Part shown: positions 34,648-45,327 of the stretch, piece after piece
Layout of the letters: the number at the start of each line of letters is the position of its first letter
Numbering within the stretch: position 1 is the stretch's first letter
Assembly: GCA_020633435.1 (NCBI GenBank)
Contig: JACKDP010000001.1
Coordinates: forward strand, 1,054,001-1,118,000
Direction of reading: 5' to 3'
Length of the DNA: 64,000 nucleotides
Source: Myxococcales bacterium
GTDB taxonomy: Bacteria > Myxococcota_A > Bradymonadia > UBA7976 > UBA1532
The notes under the pieces: model-generated
What the model saw: only the letters and a program-made list of their open reading frames with translations
Databases searched by the model: none
Told to the model about the DNA's origin: nothing
Translations under genes and position numbers: made by a program

Positions 34648-34678
34648 AGGCTTAGCATAGCGTGTTTTCGGGGGTCAA
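34648..34678 (-). promoter_or_regulatory. Possible promoter of the region 4 protein gene
   Basis: The minus strand has TTGACC (34673-34678), 18 bp, then TAAGCC preceded by TGC (extended -10). The -10 is weak. The TTGAC ... TGC-TA arrangement resembles the promoter at 15216-15244. It would give a leader of about 90 bases. Confidence 0.35.
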
Positions 34679-34707
34679 CGGGCAACCGGCGCCCAGGCGG
34701 CGCGCGG

Positions 34708-36018
34708 TCAGTCGCTGACGAGCAGGTACACGCCCGTGACCACGAGGCCCACGGCGGCCGTGAACGAGATGTCGGCCAGGAGGGCGTCGCGGCGGGCCGC
34801 GTCTTCGTCCTTGCTGGCCCCCGACTGGTTGTAGCGGTCGGCCGCGTCGGTGGCGCGCAGGCCGAGCCAGGTGCCGACGCCCGCGGCCACGGCCCCGCCC
34901 GCCACGACGCCCCAGCCGAGGCCGCTGTCGCCCCCCGGATCCACCGGATCCACCACCGGGGGCACGGCCACGCCGACGATGGCGGGCTCCCGCCAGAGCT
35001 CCGCCAGGGCCTCCGCCGCCACGTCGCTGGCCTGGTCGGCCCCGCAGTGGCGCCCGAGGCGCGTCCAGTCGGCCTCGGCCGCCGGGGTGGGCTCGCGGTG
35101 GGCCGCCAGGACGCGACGACCCGCCCCGTCGACCCGCAGGACCCAGGCGTCCGGGCCCACCAGCACCGCCGCGCAGACCTGATCCGCGCCCGCCTCGCGC
35201 TGGGCCGCCGCGGCCGTGCGGTACAGCAGCGCCTCGTCCCCCGCCACCAGGGCCTCGGTGACGGCCGGGTGCCGCCCCGCCCCGTCGCCCAGGCGTATCC
35301 GCTTGATGCCCTCGCCCAGCTCGACGCGCTGGGCCACCGTCTGCCCGCCGCGCGCGCTGGTGACCCGCACCGGCCCCGCGGCCAGCCGCTCCAGGCGCAC
35401 CGGCGCGGGGCCCACGGCGACGCCGTTGACGCGCACCTCGCCCCCCGCGGGCTCCGTGTCGACCACGAGCGTCGCCCGCAGCCGGCCGGCGAGGCGGGCG
35501 CGGACCTTCTCGATGCGGGCCAGGATGTCGGGGGGAGGCTGCCCGCCCCGGGGGAAGCCCGGCAGCGAGAGCAGCGCGCGCTCCAGCACCAGATCGGCCG
35601 CGTCGGGCTGCCGCCGCGCCACGAGCACCTGGGCCAGCAGCAGGGACGCCCGGATCGCCGGCTCGCCGTCCACCAGCTCGGTGGGCGAGGCCAGCAGGCC
35701 CTCCACGGCGTCGTTGAGCCGCGTCTCGGCCACCTTCAGCTTCAGCTCCAGGTAGGCGGCCTCGCCCTCCCCGAGGGCCTGCACCGCCGTCGCCTGCTGG
35801 GCCAGCGTCGCCGGGCCGGGCGGCGGCAGCGCCCCCGCCGCCTCGGCCGCCCCCGCGAGGAAGGCGCGCGCGGCGTCGGGGTGCACGCTGGCCGGCCGGC
35901 GCGCACCGATGCCCGCGACCGTGGGGCCGGCCACCGCGGGCGTCGACAGCGCCAGGACCAGGGAGACCGACCCCAGCGAGCGGGCGAGCGCCCCGGGCCG
36001 GTCGGCGACGGGCTTCAC
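34708..36018 (-). CDS. Exported PEGA-domain protein with C-terminal membrane helices
   Basis: The 436-residue product starts at GTG (36018), with GGAGGG overlapping the upstream stop. It has a signal peptide (ending about residue 30, STPAVAG) and a helical region (about 60-170). A PEGA-like beta domain follows (about 182-235, LVVDTEPAGGEVRVNGVAVG), then a mixed domain with Cys282 and Cys328. Near the end two hydrophobic segments (GVVAGGAVAAGVGTWLGL, FTAAVGLVVTGVYLLV) flank an NQSGASKDEDAARRD loop. PEGA domains are common in myxobacterial envelope proteins and are often linked to kinases or carbohydrate binding. It is probably co-transcribed with the upstream SRPBCC gene, six bases away. The function is not known. 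Confidence 0.75.
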   Translation of the reverse strand: MKPVADRPGALARSLGSVSLVLALSTPAVAGPTVAGIGARRPASVHPDAARAFLAGAAEAAGALPPPGPATLAQQATAVQALGEGEAAYLELKLKVAETRLNDAVEGLLASPTELVDGEPAIRASLLLAQVLVARRQPDAADLVLERALLSLPGFPRGGQPPPDILARIEKVRARLAGRLRATLVVDTEPAGGEVRVNGVAVGPAPVRLERLAAGPVRVTSARGGQTVAQRVELGEGIKRIRLGDGAGRHPAVTEALVAGDEALLYRTAAAAQREAGADQVCAAVLVGPDAWVLRVDGAGRRVLAAHREPTPAAEADWTRLGRHCGADQASDVAAEALAELWREPAIVGVAVPPVVDPVDPGGDSGLGWGVVAGGAVAAGVGTWLGLRATDAADRYNQSGASKDEDAARRDALLADISFTAAVGLVVTGVYLLVSD

Positions 36019-36024
36019 GAAGGC

Positions 36025-36462
36025 TTACCCTCCCTGCCGCCGCTCGGCCTCGCGCTTGAAGGCGTCGAGGTTCGCCGGCAGGGTCCGCTCGATGAGCGCC
36101 CGGGAGATGGACCGCGGCACGAAGCCGCGCAGCTTCACGTCGATGGCGTAGGTCGCCCGGGTCTTGCCCCCGGGCAGCGCCTCCAGCGTCCAGCCGCCGA
36201 CGTTCTGCTCCATCATGTCGCCGGCCACCAGCGTCCAGCGGACCGAACGCCCCGGATCCCCTTTGAGATCCAGGGTATAGCGCAGCTTCTTCGCCACGCT
36301 CAGCTCGAACTCCACCTGCCAGGCGTGCTCGCCCTCGGCCGAGACGATGCGCGCTCCGACCTGGTTGGGCACGAAGCTGGGGTAGCTCTCGAAGTCGGTG
36401 ACGAGACCGTAGACCGCCTCAGGGGGCGCCTCGATCACCACCGAGTGGGTGGCCTCCGCCAT
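36025..36462 (-). CDS. SRPBCC (COQ10/RatA/START-like) family protein
   Basis: The 145-residue protein has the helix-grip pattern of polyketide cyclase/COQ10-type SRPBCC proteins. It opens HSVVIEAPPEAVYGLVTDFE with SYPSFVPNQVG, has central strands (WQVEFELSVAKKLRYTLDLK, TRATYAIDVKLRGFVP) and a long C-terminal helix (LIERTLPANLDAFKREAERR). The length is that of the family. It starts at ATG 36462 with GGAGG seven bases upstream. Members bind lipids or quinones, or act in ribosome/toxin contexts (RatA), so the ligand cannot be read from sequence. The next gene, a PEGA protein, follows by six bases. Confidence 0.85.
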   Translation of the reverse strand: MAEATHSVVIEAPPEAVYGLVTDFESYPSFVPNQVGARIVSAEGEHAWQVEFELSVAKKLRYTLDLKGDPGRSVRWTLVAGDMMEQNVGGWTLEALPGGKTRATYAIDVKLRGFVPRSISRALIERTLPANLDAFKREAERRQGG

Positions 36463-36541
36463 GCCGGAGCCTCCTTCAACCCGAACGTCGGGGCAATGTA
36501 GCAGCCTCCCCCCCGGGGGTCCATCTACCGGCGCCGGGGGA

Positions 36542-38575
<2,034 letters not shown>

Positions 38576-38667
38576 GCTCACTGGATGTTCCTGGCCCTCG
38601 GGCGGTCGCGCTTGCATCCGTCCGGCCACTTCCCTAGCGTGCCCCCGCCTGCGGCTGGACGAGGACC

Positions 38668-39600
38668 ATGGCCGATACACACGGAATCCCGGTACTGGAG
38701 TTCGCGGACTACCACGAAGGGGGCCTCAAGCGCGCCACTTTCGTGCAGGAGCTGGGGGCGGCGCTCTCCCAGTACGGCTTCGTGGCCATCACCGGCCACG
38801 GCGTGGACGCGTCGCTCATCGACGCCGCCTTCGCCGCCGCCGCGGAGGTCTTCGCCTTGCCGCTGAGCGCCAAGCACGCCCATGAGCGCCCCGAGTGCGC
38901 CCGGCAGCGGGGCTACACGCCCTTCGGCCTGGAGCGCGCGAAGGGCGAAAACAGCCATGATCTCAAAGAGTTCTGGCATGTCGGCCGCGACCTGCCGGCC
39001 GACCACCCCTTCCGGGTGGCGGGCCTCATGGCCGAGAACGCCTTCCCGCCCGAGGTCCCGGCCTTCGCCCGCACCATGCGCCACCTCTTCGCGGCCCAGG
39101 AGCGCTTCGCCCTGGGCATGCTGGCCGCCATCGCCCGCTACCTGGGGGTGGATCCGACGCGCTTCCTCGAGCTCGTCGAGGACGGCAACTCCGTGCTGCG
39201 CGTCATCCACTACCCCGACATCGACGGCCCGCCCCCCGCGGGCTCCATCCGCGCCGCGGCCCACGAAGACATCAACCTGCTGACGGTGCTGCCGACGGCC
39301 ACCCGCCCCGGCCTGCAGATCCTGACCCGCGAGGGCGAGTGGCTCGACGTCCAGGCCCCGCCCGGCGCGATGATCTGCGACACCGGCGACATGATGGCGC
39401 TGCTGACGGGGGGCCGCCTGCCCGCGACCACCCACCGCGTCATCAACCCCGAGGGGGCCGGCGACGGCGGCCGCATGAGCATGCCGTTCTTCCTGCACCC
39501 CCACCCCAACGCCCTGCTGGCGCCCCTCGACGGCAGCGCCCCGGGCCGCCTCGCCCGCGACTTCCTGGCGGAGCGCCTGCGCGACAACGGCGTCGGCTGA
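38668..39600 (+). CDS. 2-oxoglutarate-Fe(II) oxygenase, isopenicillin N synthase family
   Basis: The 310-residue enzyme has the N-terminal DIOX_N region (GIPVLEFADYHEGG... YGFVAITGHGV) and the double-stranded beta-helix core. The iron ligands are H199 and D201 (AAHEDINLLTVL) and H256 (ATTHRVIN); R269 in GGRMSMPFFLHP binds 2-oxoglutarate. All are intact. The ligand set and the HED spacing are those of plant-like flavonoid/IPNS-type oxygenases, which are common in bacteria. The substrate is unknown. No biosynthetic cluster is adjacent: the next gene, RNase HIII, starts one base after its stop, so the pair is probably co-transcribed. Confidence 0.88.
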   Translation: MADTHGIPVLEFADYHEGGLKRATFVQELGAALSQYGFVAITGHGVDASLIDAAFAAAAEVFALPLSAKHAHERPECARQRGYTPFGLERAKGENSHDLKEFWHVGRDLPADHPFRVAGLMAENAFPPEVPAFARTMRHLFAAQERFALGMLAAIARYLGVDPTRFLELVEDGNSVLRVIHYPDIDGPPPAGSIRAAAHEDINLLTVLPTATRPGLQILTREGEWLDVQAPPGAMICDTGDMMALLTGGRLPATTHRVINPEGAGDGGRMSMPFFLHPHPNALLAPLDGSAPGRLARDFLAERLRDNGVG

Positions 39601-39601
39601 G

Positions 39602-40495
39602 ATGGCCACGACGTTCACCCTGAAGCTGCCCGCCGCCGACGCCCCGGCCATCCGCGCCTTCCTCGCCGAGCACGACTTCGAGTTCGCCGAGGCCCCCCAC
39701 GCCTTCTGGACGGCCCGCGGGCCCGAGGTGATCGCCACCTTCTACCAGTCGGGCAAGCTGCTCCTGCAGGGCAAGGAGGCCGACACCTGGCGCGGCCTGC
39801 TGGGCGACGTCACCGCCGACGCCCGCCCCTACCACCGGGCCCTCCAGCAGCACCCGAAGCCCCCGCCCGCCTGCTGGATCGGCTCCGACGAGGCCGGCAA
39901 GGGCGACTACTTCGGGCCCATGGTGGTGGCGGGGGTGGCCGTGCAGCGCGAGCGCCTGGAGCTCCTGCACGCCCTCGGCATCGACGACTCCAAGGCCATC
40001 GCCGACGCCCGCCTGCCCGAGATGGAGCAGGCCATCCTGGCCCTCGGCCCCACCCAGGTCATCGTCATCACGCCGCCGCGCTACAACGCCCTGCACGCCC
40101 AGATGGGCAGCGTGAACCGCATGCTGGCGTGGGCCCACGGCAAGGTGATCGAGGGGCTCCTGGAGGCCACGGACGCCGACTGGGTGCTCATCGACCGCTT
40201 CGCCGAGGAGGCCGTCATCCGCCGGGGGCTCGGGCCCCTGGGGCGCGAGGCGCGGGTGGCCATGCGCCCCCGCGCCGAGGAGGATCCGGCCGTGGCCGCC
40301 GCCAGCATCCTGGCGCGCTGCGCGTACCTGCGGGGCTTGAAGAGCCTGTCGCGCCGCTTCGGCGTGCACCTGCACCCCGGCGCCGGGGCCCCCACCCTGG
40401 CCTCCGGGCGGGAGTTCCTGGCCCGCCACGGCCGGGCCGCCCTCGACGAGGTGGCGAAGGTCCACTTCGCCACCACCGAGCAAATCGGCGGCTGA
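39602..40495 (+). CDS. rnhC: Ribonuclease HIII
   Basis: The enzyme cleaves the RNA strand of RNA-DNA hybrids. The 297-residue protein has an N-terminal TBP-like substrate-binding domain (about 1-85, FTLKLPAADAPAIRAFLAEH... FYQSGKLLLQGKEADTW), specific to RNase HIII, and the catalytic core starting IGSDEAGKGDYFGPM (D96, E97). The later acidic residues are in LGIDDSKAIAD and DWVLIDRF. It is longer than RNase HII because of the N-terminal domain, so this is rnhC and not rnhB. RNase HIII is best known from Firmicutes, Chlamydiae and thermophiles, which makes its presence here notable. It follows the oxygenase gene by one base and is convergent with the next gene. Confidence 0.92.
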   Translation: MATTFTLKLPAADAPAIRAFLAEHDFEFAEAPHAFWTARGPEVIATFYQSGKLLLQGKEADTWRGLLGDVTADARPYHRALQQHPKPPPACWIGSDEAGKGDYFGPMVVAGVAVQRERLELLHALGIDDSKAIADARLPEMEQAILALGPTQVIVITPPRYNALHAQMGSVNRMLAWAHGKVIEGLLEATDADWVLIDRFAEEAVIRRGLGPLGREARVAMRPRAEEDPAVAAASILARCAYLRGLKSLSRRFGVHLHPGAGAPTLASGREFLARHGRAALDEVAKVHFATTEQIGG

Positions 40496-40505
40496 CCTCG
40501 CGGGG

Positions 40506-43238
40506 TCAGCCCTGGGCGGGCGCCTCGGGCTGCGCGGCCCAGGCCGCCTCGAGGGCGTCGATGGTCGCGGCCGCCTCCGCCGCCACGCTGGCCGCGTCCA
40601 GATCGGCCATGGCCTTCAGCGCCGGCGCCAGGCGGGCCAGCTCGGCGTCCACGCCCCCCAGCCGCCGGGCCATGCCCAGCCGCTCGGCCATCCGCCGGGC
40701 CTGGTGCAGCGCCTTGAACGCCGCCACGGCCTCGCCCTGGGCCGCCAGGCCGCGGGCCAGCTCCTCGTAGGTGCGCACGAGCGCGAAGCGATCCCGGGAG
40801 CGCTGGCGGATCTCCGCCGTCTCCTGCACCGCCGCCGTGCCCTCGGCCGCCTTGCCCAGGTCGAGCAGGCAGCGGCCCACCCCGAACCAGGCCTCGGCCC
40901 ACTGCACCGCCGCGCCGGCCTTCTTGAAGGCGTCCGCCACCGCCCGCAGGCGCTTCTCGGCGTCCGCCGCGTTGCCGTGGCGCCGCTGCAGATCCGCCGC
41001 CGCCATCTCGATGACGTGCAGGGGCATGCCGACGCGCTGGAACGCCTGGGCGGCCTCGTTCAGCAGGCGGAAGGCCGCCTCCAGCTCCCCCGCCTCGCCG
41101 TGCAGGAAGGCGCGGGCCAGGCGCGCCGCGCCCGACGCCCGGGGATCGCCCCCCGCGTCGGAGGCCCGCACGGCCTCGTCGAGGGCCGTCACGCCGGCGT
41201 CCACGTCGCCCAGCTCGTACAGGATGCGGCCCAGGCGCATCAGGCCCAGGGCCTCGTGGCCCCGATCCGCCGTCTCGGCCAGCCGCTTGAGGCCGGTGCG
41301 CAGCAGCGCCGCCGCCCCGCTCAGGTCGCCCTCCAGCACCCGGGCCTCGGCCCGCAGGATGGGCAGGCGCCCGAGGCTGGCGGTGTGGCCGCCCGTCTGC
41401 AGCAGCGTCTCGGCGACGTCCAGGGCCGCCACCGCCGGGCGGGGCATGGCCAGGGCCAGCCGCACCTCGGCGAGCCGCGCCAGCGCCTCGCCCGCGGGGC
41501 CGGTGCGCTTGAGGCGCTGGGCCGCGGCCGCGGCCGCCTGGAAGGCCTGGTCGGCGCCCTGCACCTGCCCGGCCCCGGCCGCCACCGCGCCGTACTCCAT
41601 GGCGGTGCCGTAGAGGCGGGCGAGGGCCAGCCGGTAGGGCTGCTGGCTCTGGATGACGGGCAGCATCCGGCGAAAGCCCATCTCGATGCGCGGCGCGTTC
41701 TGCGTGCCCACGAGGAGTTGCTGCACCTGGCGGGGCCGGCGGGAGGCCACGTCCAGCCGCCAGACGCGGTCCGCCACCTGCCAGATGGCGGTGGGGCCGT
41801 AGGCGTTGAGCAGCGCGTCGCGCAGGGCCCCGGCCACGCCGGCGCGCTCCTCGGCGGGCAGCGTCGCCGCCAGGGCCACCGGCAGGCGGGCGTCGGCGAA
41901 CTGGAAGACGGGGTGCAGGCCGTCGGGCAGGCTCGCCCAGCGCGTGGCCTCGGAGGGCACGGCGTCGGCGCAGGCGCCCACCGCCTGGCCGTCCAGCTCG
42001 AACTCGTCGTCGTGCAGCAGATCCTCGACGTCGTCCTCGCTGCGCTGGATGAGCTTGCTCAGGGAAATCCCATGGAAATCGCCACCTTCCAGGGCCTCGA
42101 CGGCGGCCATCGCCAGCACCTTGCGGGCGCCGGCGTGGGCGGGCAGCAGGGGCTCGGCGTCGAAGCCGCCCGCCAGCCGCGCCAGCGCCGCGTCCGCGTC
42201 CAGGCCGTCCAGGGCGGCCAGCCAGGCCCCCGCCGCGGCCAGGCGCGCCGCGTCCCGGGGAGCGTCGGTCACCGCGGCCAGCAGCGCCGCGCCGGCCCCG
42301 TCGGCCGTCGTCACGCGGCGCGCCGCCCACAGGGCCGCCATGCAGTCGGCGTCCACCGCCGGCAGGTCGATCTCGGTGAGGATGTCGCGCTCCCGGGCGT
42401 CGGCCAGCAGCTCGATGAGCGGCCCGTCGTCGCGGGGGTCGGCCGGGCCGGCGAGCACCAGCAGGGCGTCGCGCTGGGGATCGGGCTCCACGAAGAGCGG
42501 CAGGCCCAGCAGGATGGCGCGGCTCTGCAGGTGCGCGTCGTCCAGCAGGAACGCCACGGGGCGCGCGTTGCCGGCGCGGCCCAGGACGCCCACCAGATCC
42601 TCCCCGAGCTTGAGCTGGGGCAGCGCGTCCATCAGGCCCTTCTCGAGGGTGGCGCGGCTCAGGACGGGGCGCAGGGTGTCGGCCAGCTCGTCGCGGGCGG
42701 CGGGCAGCACCGGCGGCACCTGGGCGTCGGCCCCGTGCTGGCCCAGCAGGCTGCGGCGGAGGGCGGCCAGGAAGCTCGATCGGCCCGCGCCGCGCACCAC
42801 CACCACCCGCACGCCGGCGCCGAAGAGGGCGGCCACCTGCCCGAGGGCGTCGCCGTGGCCCACGTACGGCCAGGGCTGGGACCGGGCGGTGAAGGCCCAC
42901 GTCTCCGTCACGCCGTCGCCGCCAAAGGGGGGCCGGTCGCCCGTGCGGGCCAGGGCGTCGGAGAGGGCCAGCCAGGCCAGGCGCAGCGCGCGCTCCGGCA
43001 GCGGCGCCGTGGGCGCGGCCGCGTAGACGGCGTCCTCGAGGGCCTGGGGATCGTCCCCCGCCAGCACGGCCGGGCCGGCCACGGCGAGGCCCGCGCGCAG
43101 GGCGGCGATGGCCGCCTCGGCGACGGCGGCGGGCACCAGGGCGCGCACGCGGTCGACGGCCGCCGCGACGGCGGGCCGGAGGCGGTCGGCGGTGTGGGTG
43201 CCGGCAGCGGCGAGGGCAGCGATCAGGTCGTCGGCCAT
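40506..43238 (-). CDS. STAND-like ATPase with degenerate P-loop and TPR-like C-terminus
   Basis: The 910-residue cytoplasmic protein has an N-terminal helical region (1-120). A nucleotide-binding-like domain follows at about 125-400 with RGAGRSSFLAAL, where the Walker A Lys is replaced by Arg (R153). A hydrophobic strand ending LLDDAH (D233, D234) is Walker B-like. The remainder (about 480-900) is a superhelix of TPR-like repeats (ALGLMRLGRILYELGDVDAG, EGTAAVQETAEIRQ). This order resembles MalT/STAND regulators but with no DNA-binding domain visible. The start at 43238 is supported by GGAGG ahead of it. It is divergent from the NtrC-type regulator gene, so a functional link is plausible. Confidence 0.75.
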   Translation of the reverse strand: MADDLIAALAAAGTHTADRLRPAVAAAVDRVRALVPAAVAEAAIAALRAGLAVAGPAVLAGDDPQALEDAVYAAAPTAPLPERALRLAWLALSDALARTGDRPPFGGDGVTETWAFTARSQPWPYVGHGDALGQVAALFGAGVRVVVVRGAGRSSFLAALRRSLLGQHGADAQVPPVLPAARDELADTLRPVLSRATLEKGLMDALPQLKLGEDLVGVLGRAGNARPVAFLLDDAHLQSRAILLGLPLFVEPDPQRDALLVLAGPADPRDDGPLIELLADARERDILTEIDLPAVDADCMAALWAARRVTTADGAGAALLAAVTDAPRDAARLAAAGAWLAALDGLDADAALARLAGGFDAEPLLPAHAGARKVLAMAAVEALEGGDFHGISLSKLIQRSEDDVEDLLHDDEFELDGQAVGACADAVPSEATRWASLPDGLHPVFQFADARLPVALAATLPAEERAGVAGALRDALLNAYGPTAIWQVADRVWRLDVASRRPRQVQQLLVGTQNAPRIEMGFRRMLPVIQSQQPYRLALARLYGTAMEYGAVAAGAGQVQGADQAFQAAAAAAQRLKRTGPAGEALARLAEVRLALAMPRPAVAALDVAETLLQTGGHTASLGRLPILRAEARVLEGDLSGAAALLRTGLKRLAETADRGHEALGLMRLGRILYELGDVDAGVTALDEAVRASDAGGDPRASGAARLARAFLHGEAGELEAAFRLLNEAAQAFQRVGMPLHVIEMAAADLQRRHGNAADAEKRLRAVADAFKKAGAAVQWAEAWFGVGRCLLDLGKAAEGTAAVQETAEIRQRSRDRFALVRTYEELARGLAAQGEAVAAFKALHQARRMAERLGMARRLGGVDAELARLAPALKAMADLDAASVAAEAAATIDALEAAWAAQPEAPAQG

Positions 43239-43354
43239 GGGGGATCCTCCGAGGGGCACATCGGCGCCGTGGGTAGCAGAGCGCACGGACCGGTGCAAGC
43301 GGGCCGGGCCCCCTTCAACTTGGGGGGTGGATTCCGGCGGCCGGGGACGCCAGG

Positions 43355-44740
43355 ATGGCGGGGACCAAAGGAGGCGGGTTGAAGCCCAGGGTGCGCATCA
43401 TCGAGGGGGACGCGGAGTCGGCGGTCCTGCTGGCCGACCAGCTCGGCGTCCTGGGCTGGCAGGTCGAGACGTTCGCGTCGGCCGAGGCGGGGCTCGCGGG
43501 GCTGGAGACGGCCGAGGTGGACGCCGTCCTCACCGTCCTCGAGCTGGGCACCGCCAGCGGCGTCGACGTGTGCCGGGCGGCCACCGCGGCCCGCCCCGAC
43601 GTGCCGGTGCTCCTCATGACCAGCTACGGCACCCTGACGGCCGCCGTGGGCGCCATGCGCGCCGGGGCCCACGACTTCCTCATCAAGCCCCTCACCCGCG
43701 ACGTCCTCGACGTGGCCTTCACCCGGGCCCTGGAGTACCGGCGGCTGCGCCAGGAGCTCACACGGCTGCGCCGCGAGGTGGGGCCGTCGTCGGGGCACGC
43801 GGGCCTGCTGGGCCAGAGCCCGCCCATGCAGCGGGTCTACACCCTCATCGACCGGCTGGGCCCCTCCTCGGCCTCCGTCCTCATCCGGGGCGACAGCGGC
43901 GTGGGCAAGGAGCTCGTCGCCCGGGCCCTGCACGCCCGCAGCCGCCGGGCGGACGGCCCGTTCGTGGCCATCAACTGCGCGGCCGTGCCCGAAAAGCTGT
44001 TGGAATCCGAGCTCTTCGGCCATGAGAAGGGCGCGTTCACCGGCGCCGACCGGCCCCGGGCCGGCCTCTTCCGGGAGGCCCAGGGCGGCACGCTCTTCCT
44101 CGACGAGATCGGCGAGATGTCGGCCGCCCTCCAGCCCAAGCTGCTGCGGGCCCTGCAGGAGCGCCGCATCCGCCCGGTGGGCGCCGACCACGAGGTGCCG
44201 GTGGACGTCCGCGTCATCGCCGCCACCCACCAGGACCTCGGGCAGGCGCTCCGGGCCGGCCGCTTCCGCACCGACCTCTACTACCGCCTCGCGGTCGTGC
44301 TGCTGGACGTGCCGCCGCTGCGGGCCCGCGGCGAGGACATCGTGGCCATGGCCGAGGCCTTCCTGGGCGAGATCTGCGCCCGGGACGACCGGCCGCTGCT
44401 GACGCTCTCCCACGCGGCGACGACGAGCCTGGTGCTCTACGACTGGCCCGGGAACGTGCGCGAGCTGAAGAACGCCATGGAGCACGCGGCCGCGTTCGCC
44501 GCGGGCCCGCTGGTGCACAACACGGACCTGCCGCCCGCCATCGCCGGGGACGCCCTCGCCGAGGCCGAGTCCCCCGCCGCCGCCCCGGGCTTCCTCAGCC
44601 TGGACGAGATGGAGCGGCGGCACATCCTGCGGGTCTTCGACGCGGTGGGGCAGAACAAGAGCGAGACGGCCCGCATCCTCGGCATCGACCGCAAGACGCT
44701 GCACGCCAAGCTGGCGCGCTACGGCCGCGACCAGGGCTGA
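43355..44740 (+). CDS. Sigma-54 activator (NtrC family) with pseudo-receiver domain
   Basis: The 461-residue regulator has a receiver-like domain (about 10-125), an AAA+ sigma-54 interaction domain (about 150-380) and a Fis-type HTH (about 420-458, NKSETARILGIDRKTLHAKL). The AAA+ domain is intact: Walker A GDSGVGKE, the GAFTGA loop that contacts sigma-54, Walker B GGTLFLDEIGEM, and R-finger region. In the receiver the acidic pair (EGD) and the Lys (LIKPL) are kept, but the phosphoacceptor Asp is Val61 (AVLTVLELG). Starts: ATG 43355 has a poor ribosome site, whereas TTG 43379 follows AAAGGAGG and would remove eight residues. No histidine kinase is adjacent. Confidence 0.9.
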   Translation: MAGTKGGGLKPRVRIIEGDAESAVLLADQLGVLGWQVETFASAEAGLAGLETAEVDAVLTVLELGTASGVDVCRAATAARPDVPVLLMTSYGTLTAAVGAMRAGAHDFLIKPLTRDVLDVAFTRALEYRRLRQELTRLRREVGPSSGHAGLLGQSPPMQRVYTLIDRLGPSSASVLIRGDSGVGKELVARALHARSRRADGPFVAINCAAVPEKLLESELFGHEKGAFTGADRPRAGLFREAQGGTLFLDEIGEMSAALQPKLLRALQERRIRPVGADHEVPVDVRVIAATHQDLGQALRAGRFRTDLYYRLAVVLLDVPPLRARGEDIVAMAEAFLGEICARDDRPLLTLSHAATTSLVLYDWPGNVRELKNAMEHAAAFAAGPLVHNTDLPPAIAGDALAEAESPAAAPGFLSLDEMERRHILRVFDAVGQNKSETARILGIDRKTLHAKLARYGRDQG

Positions 44741-44749
44741 TCCCGCCCC

Positions 44750-44780
44750 TGAAAATGAAAAGGGGGGCCGAAGCCCCCCT
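44750..44780 (-). terminator. Intrinsic terminator of the hemL-atp operon
   Basis: AGGGGGGC and GCCCCCCT (44761-44768 and 44773-44780) form a perfect 8-bp stem closed by CGAA. On the minus strand it is followed by TTTCATTTTC, giving a T-rich tail 35 bases after the atpE stop. Confidence 0.75.
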
Positions 44781-44814
44781 CCTCACGCGACCAGGCCGAG
44801 GCCCGGGCGACCGC

Positions 44815-45123
44815 TCAGATCTTGCCCTGGAGCAGGAACGCGATGATGAGCGCGTAGATCACGAGCGACTCGATCAGGGCCAGACCCAGGATCATCGGGG
44901 TGAAGATCTTGTTCTGGGCGCCGGGGTTGCGGGCGATGCCCTCGAGGGCGGCCGCGGCGGCGCGGCCCTGGCCGATGGCGCCGCCGGCGGCGGCGATGCC
45001 GATGGCGAGGCCCGCGGCGATGGCGAGGGCGCTGCCGTTGGGGTTGAAGTCACCGGCGGCGAAGGCCGGCAGGGCGAACAGGGCGATCAGCGCGAAGCTG
45101 AAGAAAGCGGCGACGTTCTTCAT
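44815..45123 (-). CDS. atpE: F-type ATP synthase subunit c
   Basis: This subunit forms the rotor ring of the F0 motor in the inner membrane. The 102-residue protein has two transmembrane helices joined by the RNPGAQ polar loop, the glycine-rich first helix (AGLAIGIAAAGGAIGQG), and the ion-binding carboxylate E85 in LALIESLVIYALI. Its first about 22 residues (MKNVAAFFSFALIALFALPA) look like a cleavable signal or extra helix, as seen in several Deltaproteobacteria. The start at 45123 has GAGAGGA upstream. It lies 233 bp after atpB on the same strand, with a strong hairpin (45328-45350) in the gap, and is followed by a terminator. Confidence 0.93.
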   Translation of the reverse strand: MKNVAAFFSFALIALFALPAFAAGDFNPNGSALAIAAGLAIGIAAAGGAIGQGRAAAAALEGIARNPGAQNKIFTPMILGLALIESLVIYALIIAFLLQGKI

Positions 45124-45327
45124 GACGTCTTCCTCTCTACAGGCCCAGCGGGCCTCATGGTGTCCGCCGCAGCGGAGCGTTGGTGCCTGCGACGTGCAGG
45201 CGTCTCCACGCGCCTCGCTCCCCCGGACGGCTCGGCCGGGGCCTCTCCCCTCCTCTACTCTCGACACCACGACGCCACGACAGCGGGGCGGCATCCAGCA
45301 GAGCGGGCCCGGGAGGGGGCGCGCGTC

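Noticed and set aside
44755..44785. Terminator for the plus-strand NtrC-type regulator
   Set aside because: The U-rich tail lies on the minus side, so it serves the atp operon; on the plus side no T-run follows.
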